Positions 33,774-42,995 of a stretch of 64,000 nucleotides of DNA are shown one piece after another. The first letter of the stretch is position 1; each line of letters starts with the position of its first letter. The DNA comes from Lojkania enalia (Eukaryota; Ascomycota; Dothideomycetes; Pleosporales). The stretch is taken from NCBI GenBank assembly GCA_010094045.1, contig ML986598.1:354363-418362 (forward strand), given 5' to 3'. The notes beneath the pieces were generated by a model. That model had not been told where the DNA came from and made no database searches. It saw only the letters and a program-made list of their open reading frames with translations. Made by a program: the position numbers and the translations under genes.

Positions 33774-34924
33774 GAAACCTCTTTGATCCTCATCTTACCG
33801 ACATTACCATTATTTAAGGGGTCGATGTTGCACGTTTTCAGCGACTACTGAGCCGAAATCTGCAAGATGATGATGCCATAAATCAATTATGTAAAGTATC
33901 AGGGCAAATGAGGAGGAGAACTGTGTTGAGTAATATCTACGGAGGATCAAGGCTATTTATACTGTCTATTCTAGTTATCACATGATATCAGGCTAAACCA
34001 TAATAGGGATTGTGCGATACATATAACCTTACAAATTAACGTCCATCCCTAAGTCGCGCAAAACCCACCGTACCGCAAAATATAAGGGGTACTTTAACTT
34101 TACACCACTCAAACTCTGCACACACTTTAGCAACTATTATATTTTTACATTACGCATATAGTATAGGTGATCCTACACATGCAGGCACCTTTACATCCAA
34201 GAATTACCATTGCATCGTCGTTGCCGTGCCTGATTTATAGAGAGCCTGCTTTTGTTACAAAATAGACTTCTGCCACTATAGCACTATAATCACGCTCTTA
34301 CTGCTACTAAAACTTATAGAAAAGGTTCTATCTAGGCCTACGAACTTTACTATAGTGCTTAAAAGCCAGTATCTACGTTGTAGCTGCTATCGCATGGAGA
34401 TTCACGCAGGGTCGCCACGCGTGTCGGTACTTTCAATAAAAGTAATCATTAGTATAGGCCAGTTCGATACGATCCCACACATCTCACGTAACTAACACTG
34501 TAATTTACACGGTCAAGAGCTCAGCCTGTGGCTGTGGGAGCGATGCACATAGGTCCCTAGCCCCGCAGTCCTAGCGACCTGACTCAACTTTGGCCGTGCT
34601 TCCAGTCACCAACTCAACTCTCTAGAACCGCCCACAAAAATCGCCACCGCACAACCCTCTGTCCAGAGCGGCTCGGCTGTCCTCCCTCCTAGCGTGATCA
34701 AGGTGTTCGTATGCCTCTAATCAGACCTAAGTGGCAAACATATAACATGTCATTGAGCACGTGGACATCTGGTCACTCGATCTGGAGCATGCTCAAAGTT
34801 TCGCTGTGGCAAATTCGCATGCTATATATACTTGCTGATCTCCGGCCCTCTATGAAATAGAGAGAATAGTAAATATATTAGAGAATATAATAATGGGATG
34901 AAAGATCCAACACCCCAAGATTTA
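33774..34924. other. Intergenic between convergent HET genes
   Basis: 1.15 kb of AT-rich sequence without a gene. It includes the diverged repeat copy 2 (34398-34715). Positions about 34080-34400 look transition-mutated and may be an old repeat, but no family could be named. Confidence 0.5.
34398..34715. repeat. Diverged dispersed repeat, copy 2 (downstream of HET-NACHT-WD40 gene)
   Basis: Partner of 1525-1850 in the same orientation. It lies about 210 bases beyond the stop of the minus-strand HET-NACHT-WD40 gene, much as copy 1 lies about 320 bases beyond the ankyrin-gene stop. It is non-coding. Confidence 0.6.
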
Positions 34925-37900
34925 TTAAACTTGTTCCATTTCAATCTTACATATCAATACCAGTCCACGTCCAGTCCCAATACCAATCATTTTCTCGGAT
35001 ACTGTCGTACATGACGGTCGATACTCTGACGGTAGCCATAATATGTTCTCAGAATTATATGTTATCCACATTCTATCTGAACTTATACCTATGTGTTGCT
35101 TGACCGTGGTGTCATCTGACCCCGACGCCAGCCGGGTCGAGTCGGGCGAGAAGGCTACTGAGTTGACTGATNNNNNNNNNNNNNNNNNNNNNNNNNNNNN
35201 NNNNNNNNNNNNNNNNNNNNNNNNNNNNNNNNNNNNNNNNNNNNNNNNNNNNNNNNNNNNNNNNNNNNNNNNNNNNNNNNNNNNNNNNNNNNNNNNNNNN
35301 NNNNNNNNNNNNNNNNNNNNNNNNNNNNNNNNNNNNNNNNNNNNNNNNNNNNNNNNNNNNNNNNNNNNNNNNNNNNNNNNNNNNNNNNNNNNNNNNNNNN
35401 NNNNNNNNNNNNNNNNNNNNNNNNNNNNNNNNNNNNNNNNNNNNNNNNNNNNNNNNNNNNNNNNNNNNNNNNNNNNNNNNNNNNNNGTGGTGTCATCTGA
35501 CCCCGACGCCAGCCGGGCCGAGTCGGGCGAGAAGGCTACTGAGTTGACTGATCCGCTATGGCCCTCAAGCGTCGACAGGCAGGGGCTCCATTTATCTTGC
35601 ATAGTCGGCTTTATTGTGATCCAATCCGGCTCTTCACTCTTAAAAAGACCTCTTATTAGGCTACGAGTTGGGCTGAATATGAGCGCAGACGCATATGCTT
35701 GAAGAGGATTATTCTGGATAGCCGACTTATGAGACATGATGAATCGGCGGGCATCCCGAACTAGCTCAATCAAGGCGCATGCACCTTCTCTTCCCTAAAT
35801 TACGTTAGTATATGTTATACAGAGACAGCATTACTTCTTTATAAAGTACCTGGATTAAAGCCTCAAGTTTTTCCACTAATACTATCCCCTCCGGCATGCT
35901 CTTGCAAAGGCTGAGAGCCTCCAGCCAGTACAGGTATTTTCCTCTTATGAAGTTATCGACAACACCTCCATCCTGCAAGTCAGCTCTGTGACTTGCGTGA
36001 GAGTGGGGCTTCCAGTCACAGAGATGATTAATCCAATAGATGCATAAGTAGCGTGATGCTGCTAATGGGTCTGGGTCCGGCTGTTTGACCTGCTTGATAG
36101 GGTATCCTAACGCATATAGGCTGTAGATGTCTCGCCGGAGCGTCTTAGACATGACCTGGAGAGATTTTGAGAAGATCGTATAATTAACCTTTGCTATACC
36201 AGAAGGAAACACCTTGTCAAATGCCTTTTCAAACAAAAAGTCCTTTGCCGACTGGTGCACAAAGTAGACGATGCCCTCTCGAAGGGTCAGTAGAGAACCG
36301 CAGAGCCTGATGATCTCTGCTAAAGATTCTACATCATCAGGGAAATCCTTTGGTACCTCAACAAGAGATATTAGTTCCCCTAAAGTAACGGGCCGATAAA
36401 CAACCGACATAAGAGAAAGGACTCGTTTGCAAAGATCTGCGTCGTCCAAGCTAAATATTTGGTTAATTATACGTGCGTATAGCGAATTCAGCCCTGGTGG
36501 AAACGTGTGTAACTTATCGCGCGTGTGCCATTTTCGTACCTTTGGATCCGCGAGCTCTTGACAGACCAAGGCCACCCAGAGGAACGTGCCATCTGCGTTG
36601 GAGGCCAAATGCCGCTGAACAGCGTTCCTTGTTTCGTTGTCGTACATCTTCCGCTGTGCCAGCTGACCCACTTTGTACTTGATGTATTTGCCAACGGCGG
36701 CTGAGATTGACTTTTCGTTCAGCTCGAGGCAGAGCGGAACCTTTTGTGTAGCAGCACCCAGGGCCTCCTCGATGCTCAGCCAGTTGCGGCTAGAGACGAT
36801 CCACTTAACGCGAGAAGATACAGACGAGTTTTGTGCGATGAAGTCTAACAGTTTCGGCAAGTCCGTTACGCATTCGTCAAGCGCATCAACGATCAAGTAC
36901 GTACTGTTCAAGTTTGGGTCCAGCAGGATGTTGGTGAAGATCTCGGACAAGGCAACCCAGGCATTAGTGTCCTCGAAGAGCGTTTTGCCTGCGTAGTCGT
37001 ACTTCTTCCGTATATGCGAGATGAGCGATGGCTGCTGATCGACAAGCAAGTACAGCAGACCTCGCAGTACGGCCGTGGCGCTGTTGATTCGTGAGTCTGT
37101 GGCCTGGCAGAAGAAGAAGGACAGAATATTTTTCTTAGTTGTCAACTTCTTCAGCTCGTTGACAATGCCACATAGCAGCATTGTCTTACCCTTACCAGGA
37201 TCGCCTTTGATCCATAGCAGTCGGCTCTCCTGGTCGTTACACCATCGTTGGAAGTCGGAGTTTTCGACAATCCAGTGATACGAGTCCTCTAGCAAGCCAC
37301 CCTTAGTGTCTTCTATACGCGTCTTGTCATGACGGGGATCGGTGAGGCGTAAATCTTGGACACATTTTTCTAGCTTGTTAATCTCCTCCTGGAGCCGTTC
37401 GAACGCCCTCGTCATCCCCTCATTATAACGAGGAGGGATGTAAACGCCGAAGATGCCTAATAATGAGTACGCTTTATCTTCTTCGAGTTTAGTCTGGCGA
37501 AGATTTATCCACGACATTCGTTCATAAACACTAAACTGAGATAAAGGTTCTCCATAAAGCGCTGACTCAGAAATACCCGTTATTTCATGGATTTGTTGCT
37601 TTAGCGAACTTTTGTCACCAAGTCGCTTACATTCCCGGGAGAAGAATTCGACTGAAGCTGGGGCAAGGAGCTCTTGGAGCGTCCAACCCCGAGTGAACCA
37701 TCTGCTTTTCCGGAAATCTGATTCCCATAGTCGCGGATTATACTCATCGTTAGTGTCGACAGGAGGGCTAGAGATATCCGCTAAATAGATGTAGCGTCGA
37801 GTCGCGTTACGAATCCAGTGGAATATAGAGTTGACAGCCTTGGGTGTCCAATCCCAAGGGAACCATTTGCTTTTCTGGAAATCAGTTTCCCATGGCCGCG

Positions 37901-38279
37901 GATTGCACTCATCGTTGGTGCCGACAGGAGGGCTAGAGACATCCGCTAAATAGACGTAGCATCGAGTCGCGTTACGATACCAGTAAAACATAGAGTTGAT
38001 GGCCTGCGAAAGTTCGGCGTAGTTTTTCTTGTCGATACAACAGGTGTCAATCCAAAAGTATTCCAGGCCGTCTTTTGCAGCCTGTTCTCCACAGAACCGA
38101 ATCTTCTGATAGCCAGGCTTACCCTTGCCGTTGCCATTTGTTAGGTCTTCAAAGGTGACCTCTTCAGTATCTGCTCCCCATGTATGCGAAAGTATTGCGT
38201 AAGGAGGGATTGCCTCCTCATCACCCAGATTATCAGTAAGATTACACTCGCCAGTATCGGTGAATCGCAAAAGACGCAT
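34925..38279 (-). CDS. HET-NACHT-WD40 protein (HNWD, het-e/het-d type NLR-like)
   Basis: Exons are 38279-35850 and 35794-34925 (intron 55 bases), giving 1099 residues including 105 masked. The HET domain occupies about 1-255 (MRLLRFTDTGE, YAILSHTWG, FWIDTCCIDK, GWTLQELLAP). The NACHT ATPase follows, with P-loop GDPGKGKT (359-366) and Walker B LIVDALDEC (462-470). The splice restores LEALIQ|GREGACALIELVRDARRF, the usual linker, and WD40 repeats run from about 882 (LEGHSGSVNSVAFSPD). Podospora HET-E, HET-D and HET-R share this order; their WD40 face recognises a partner and the HET domain causes cell death. Unusually, residues 94-148 and 149-203 are a direct duplication (about 65% identical) within the HET core, so the fold may be altered. 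Only about four WD units plus a terminal blade fit, fewer than in active Podospora alleles. Confidence 0.93.
35172..35486. other. N run hiding WD40 repeats
   Basis: A run of 315 undetermined bases. The same WD40 phase (GTGGTGTCATCTGACCCC) occurs at 35106 and 35487, 381 bases apart (127 codons, about three 42-residue repeats). Frame is preserved. The flanking repeats are nearly identical, which explains why an assembler or a masker would stop here. Confidence 0.85.
37681..38010 (-). repeat. 165-bp in-frame tandem duplication inside the HET domain
   Basis: Units 37681-37845 and 37846-38010 are direct repeats offset by exactly 165 bases (55 codons). They are roughly 80-85% identical by eye, with mostly C/T and G/A differences. 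Both encode the RNATR-Y-YLAD...SSPPV-TND block ending KS(K/R)WF. Confidence 0.9.
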
Positions 38280-39278
38280 CGTTTCGTATAGAGTCGGACG
38301 GGGGTTCAGCCTAGCTCAAACGCGGTAGCCTATTTGAGGGGACAGCCATTAGTCCTAGTCATTGAGGTTAGCGAACATTCGGAGAAAAGCTGCAAAGCTA
38401 TACCGTGGCGCGGGACGGTGTAAGAGTGTTGTGAGCTGAATGTCATAGTTTTGACTCTCAGAGTGTTTGAACACCTTAGCTCAGGTGGGTGTGGCTGATG
38501 CTGTCTGCCTACAGTGTGGCGCGGTACCCGTATGCTGGCATACAAGCATTTAAGCTTAAGTAGAAGGCGAATTTGCGAGCGAAGGTATATGCTTATCTCT
38601 TGAGCAGTGTTCGAACACTTCGATCTCGCTAGTAGGGAGAACGGCCGACCCGCACCGGCTATAAAGTTGTGAAGTAGCAACTCGAACGTGTTCTCAGAGA
38701 GTTCAGTTGGTCGACCGTCGACTGGATGCGTAGCCAGGGTTGAGCAGGCAACGGTGCTAAGGTTGGCCTGCTTGCCAAGACTCCCCACACAGCCACAAGC
38801 TCGGCTTTTAGGGTGACTTAACTAGGTTAGTACACCACAATGATTACGTACTCGTAAATTAAATCTAGGTCATGCGAAGTCATTTTACACCAGCCGGGAT
38901 TGGAAACTGCTTTAAGCGGAAGTATCCACAGGGGTGGCAATCGTACATGGGATAGAGGGTGATTGAAGATCGGATTTTACGTCCCACGATCCTATTCTAT
39001 CAATTGAGTCCTCGGAAGACGTACCAGGGTCCTACGACTGATGTCGCGACCTCCCATGCGGGGGGCCGCCGACGTGTCGAGCCCGTGAGAGATGCGACCA
39101 GCTAACAATCAAGAAAGACTGAAGCAACCAACGCGAAATGCGCCACAAATCTTCCCCCACAACACAATATTATATACGAATAACTCTAGACCGATCTCGC
39201 AGACCTATAAATAGGATAATAGAGCTACTAAGAAAGTATAAAGAATAAATAGCGTAATATTATAAATACCAACTAGTA
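38280..39278. other. Upstream region of HNWD gene, no gene seen
   Basis: The first 500 bases are the likely promoter and leader of the HNWD gene. A 152-codon minus frame (38330-38788) has no recognisable domain. After about 39130 the sequence becomes AT-rich and leads into transposon remains. Confidence 0.5.
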
Positions 39279-39660
39279 TAACGTAAGTGGTAAGCGAGCG
39301 CGCCACCTTATCAACTTTTTCGACCATTCTAGCGATATATTTTCACAACGCATTAAAATACTACAAATATAATATATATCCTCGATCAAGTAGTATCTAT
39401 AGCACCCTTCTCGCACGTACGTAAGTTATGCCCAGTCTCTCTGCAGCGACTGCAGCGTATAGAAGCCTGCCGACTCGCACCTAATCGCGCCTTACCTTGA
39501 CGTATTTCGCCCTCTAACTGCTGCTTAACCGCCATTTGAGCAATAATCTCCTCTCCCTCTGCTTTTGATAAGGTGCCTCGCTTCTGAATCCGCTTCTTTT
39601 TACGCTGTTTACGCGTTGTGGCAGCCTTATTTGCTTTCTTAAGGCTAGCGACTTGCAGGG
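39279..39660 (-). pseudogene. Truncated Fot1/pogo-type transposase tail with zinc knuckle
   Basis: Positions 39660-39386 on the minus strand encode 91 uninterrupted residues ending in a stop. They comprise a basic stretch (KAATTRKQRKKKRIQKRG), then RGTLSKAEGEEI and a C-terminal knuckle CSRCRETGHNLRTCEK. This is the tail of fungal Tc1/pogo (Fot-like) DDE transposases. The rest of the gene is missing, with unrelated AT-rich sequence beyond 39660. Left of the stop, TA followed by ACGTAAGTGG at 39281 looks like the element's terminal inverted repeat. Unlike its surroundings this piece keeps many CpA and TpG steps, so it has not been mutated by RIP. Confidence 0.72.
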
Positions 39661-39770
39661 TTGTTAAAAATAAAATTATCGTTTCGTAAAAAATAAATTA
39701 TCGTACTTGGCGATTATTTTATGCTGAATAATATACGATATTATCGGATAATTTAGCGCACAAGCCATCT

Positions 39771-40126
39771 TGTTACGGATACCCCTGCGGAAGACCCCGC
39801 ACTAGACCCAATCGAGATCTGGGACTCTGTATGGCTGGAAGAACAGGGCCAACACGAGGCACGTGATGTGCTCAGTGGCTCAGTCAACTGAGTAACTGAG
39901 TATGCTCAGTCGCTCGGTTAACTAAGCAAGAAATGATAAGGGAACCAAATTGTATTTAATGACCTCACGACTCCAACCTTCATAGCTCTTCGTAGTCAAC
40001 TTGAATATCCTTCGCACACTCTACTTGCGCACTTCTATCACAAGCCCACAAGAATAATCTCCCGCAGCACGTGATCACTCTTAGTCATCACCTTGTCCTG
40101 CACCTGGCTAATCAGAGGCTGTTACA
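39771..40126 (+). repeat. Element A left LTR, unmutated
   Basis: 356 bases with TG...CA ends and inverted termini TGTTAC/GTTACA. It contains a cluster of CTCAGT and ACTGAG hexamers at 39871-39910 that can pair as a hairpin. It differs from the right LTR almost only where that copy has T for C or A for G. Confidence 0.9.
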
Positions 40127-40233
40127 CTTTGACTACCCTCGTGAGGCTAGAAGAAATGAGACCAGTCAGACTACCCTGGTTATAAGGAAAGAGATACCTT
40201 CGGTAAGTAACGTAGGAAACTCACGCAAGCAGA

Positions 40234-41108
40234 ATGTCGGGATTAGCTAGTAAGGCTACCTCTTCGGAGGCAGGTATGATAACTATATTTACACGAATGT
40301 AGAACGAGTTAATATAATAACAGGAATAGCTAGTTCTAGTAGATAAATAGATAAGAAGCCTAAAAGAGACTTAGGACAGCCTTTTTAAAAGTCTTAAAGG
40401 AATATAAGGAATAGTTAATAGCAAGTAAGAAATAGGACTCGCGGGAATTATCCAGAAACTTAAGTAAGTCAAAAAAACGCTACTAACAACGTATTATTAG
40501 CAACGAATTAAGTTAGTACTATTTAATAAGTTTAATAGAACTAGGTCTAAACTTAAAGGATTCTTAGTAGTAGTAAGAATTTATATTAATGCTAACCTAG
40601 ATATTATCTAGTATAAGAATAAGAAAGTACTATTTATAGAAGCCTATCTAACAGGTAAACTACTTAACTAGTTCTAGTTCTTCTTAATAGATTTTAAGAA
40701 CTACGTAGAAAAATACTAGAGAAGTAAAACTAAGATAATATTTATAAGCCTAGTATACTTCTAATAGAAATTTAAACTAGTATTTAAAGATATTAATAAA
40801 GTATAAGTAGTAGAAGATAGATTCTACAACTTAGTTTAACTAGGATCTATTACCTTATATATATTAAGTTTTTAATAACTCTTAAATAAAGTTATATAGG
40901 ATAATTATAGTATAATAGTAAAGTTCTATAGAGGACTAAAAATAGAAATAAGAAGGGTAATAATATATATAGAATAACCCTAGAATCTAGTATTATATTT
41001 TTAACTAGTAAACAGAATTAATAATAAACTATACTAGTTTAAAAATAAGAAAAGGTAAGTATATTACTAAAGAGTACGCTTTTTAGTAAAAGCTGCTAAT
41101 ATAGGTGG
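40234..41108 (+). pseudogene. Element A gag fragment (5' part)
   Basis: An open start (MSGLASKATSSEAG) at 40234 runs into stops after about 20 codons, where C-to-T and G-to-A change becomes dense. The frame then continues as scattered Lys/Glu/Leu-rich blocks up to the insertion of element B at 41108. It would have encoded the capsid protein. It is not functional. Confidence 0.65.
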
Positions 41109-41310
41109 TAAGAAGGTCTAAGGATATAATAGGATTAGATATAGTAAGAATCTATTATTATTAAAGCTAGAGAAAGAGAAGAAAAGGTATATAATAGTAA
41201 GATACATATTATTCGCTTACTTTAGTCCAGGTAGATATAGAGTTGTATAAAGGCAACTGCTATTATAGTATTATAGGAACGGGACTGAGCTATAAGCCGG
41301 GACCTTTATA
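41109..41310 (-). repeat. Element B 3' LTR (left)
   Basis: 202 bases, matching 54436-54637 with mainly C/T and G/A differences. The start reads TAAGAAGG against TGAGAAGG in the partner, so the original TG end is mutated here. Confidence 0.85.
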
Positions 41311-42678
41311 ATATTCCCCTCCTCCTCCTCTTCTTCCTCTAATACTAAGTTGTATAGACAAGTAGTTCTTTAGTAAAGTTCCGCCTCGTATCCTGTTCGA
41401 ATTCTCCTAGAGCGATTGTATCTTTATAGTCGCTCTAGTTGTTCTATAAGAGTATAGTATAACTAGTTTACTTATAAAGGAACTGCTATTTTAGGCCGCC
41501 TCTCCTTTTACTAATTACTCGTACGTCTTGGATTTTCTTAAGCTCCTATTTATCTTCGTTTCTAATACTAATTAGTACTAGTTAATAGTCGTCCTATATT
41601 TAACTTAGTAACGGGTTTTAAGTAATAGGGTAAAGTAGCGTTGTATAGAAGATGTTATAAATTTCTAATAGGATGTCTAGTTAGTATATATTTTATCTAA
41701 TAGTCTTAATAACTATATATTATTAATAGAGCTTATAGAGCTTCTTTTTTCTTATAGAGTCTATCTTAATATTACGTATATTAAGCTAAACTTTATCCCC
41801 CAATTAATATTATAGTATAGAATCTCTTATACAATTGTAAATTTCTTACTACTACTATTATATATAAGCTATTATTACTTATATAAATTCGACGTAGTCT
41901 TTTAGTTTACTAATAATCTATTTTACTATATAAATAGAGTCTCTAGGCTATTCTATTAGCGGCTTCTCTTCTAGTTATACAGACTCTCTTAAGTTTAGGT
42001 AATAGCTATAAGTAAGAAAGAATAGGCTGACTTCTATAGAGGAAGTATCTTTAGTACTAATAGTAATCTAAGCTAGTAGTAGCTATAAATTCCAGTTATT
42101 CTAATAGTAGTTATAATAGTAGCGAAGAAACTTTTTAAATAGCTAGTTTATATACTCTATACTTCTATTAGTCTCTAGATAATATACTATTAATAGCCTT
42201 TACTTAATCTTAAAAATTTGGTAGATATATACTTATATACCTTATATAAACTACTCTCCTCTATTAGAGACTATTACTTATAGGAGCCTATAATATACTA
42301 TAAAATACTCGATAAACTTATTAGTTAATATTTAGCTCTTAAAGTCTAAAACGGTAATAAAGAATATTCCTTTACTTAAATAGTCTATAATAATAAGGAT
42401 ATACTTATTATTATATACGGTTCTTAGTAAGTTAATAATATAGTCTATTAAAATTTCTAACTATACTCTTTTAGGGACTAGAAGAGAATATAGTAGGCCT
42501 TTTTTTCTAGAACGCTAAATTATATTCCTACTATAAGAGTAGTAATTTTATATAAAACGTTTAATATCCGCTACTATTCTAGGCTAAAAATAGTACTATA
42601 ATATTAATCCGATTATAATATTTTTACTAGAGTAGCTAGTTAAGTAAGAATTATAAGTTTCTTAAATTAGTTTTATAC

Positions 42679-42981
42679 TATTACGGACGCTTATATATAG
42701 TTAGTTAATCGTACTTTAGGCAGTTAACTCTATTACTACGTACTATATATAAATATTAAAACGTTGTGTAAAGAATAGAGATATCTATATTATATAGGTT
42801 TTTATAGGGGCTAGGTTTATACTACTATATAGGCTAGCCGGGTTAGTAAAACCTTCCTCTATTATAGTTAAGATAAGTCGGTTATATTCTAGCTAACAGC
42901 TAATAGTTATCGCTAGCAGTCGGTTTAGATATTATAGTAAGGGTAGTATAGGTGTAGAGGTGTCGCGGTATTACTGTAATA
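42679..42981 (-). repeat. Element C 3' LTR (left)
   Basis: 303 bases, less mutated than its partner: it keeps ACGGACGC near its start and CTGTAATA at its end. It shares the terminal hexamer TGTTAC/GTAACA style with element A. Confidence 0.87.
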
Positions 42982-42995
42982 GTACCCCCCTCTTA

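Noticed and set aside
38330..38788. 152-codon minus-strand frame upstream of the HNWD gene
   Set aside because: No domain, mixed Ser/Leu/Arg composition, no splice partner; it lies where the HNWD promoter and leader should be.
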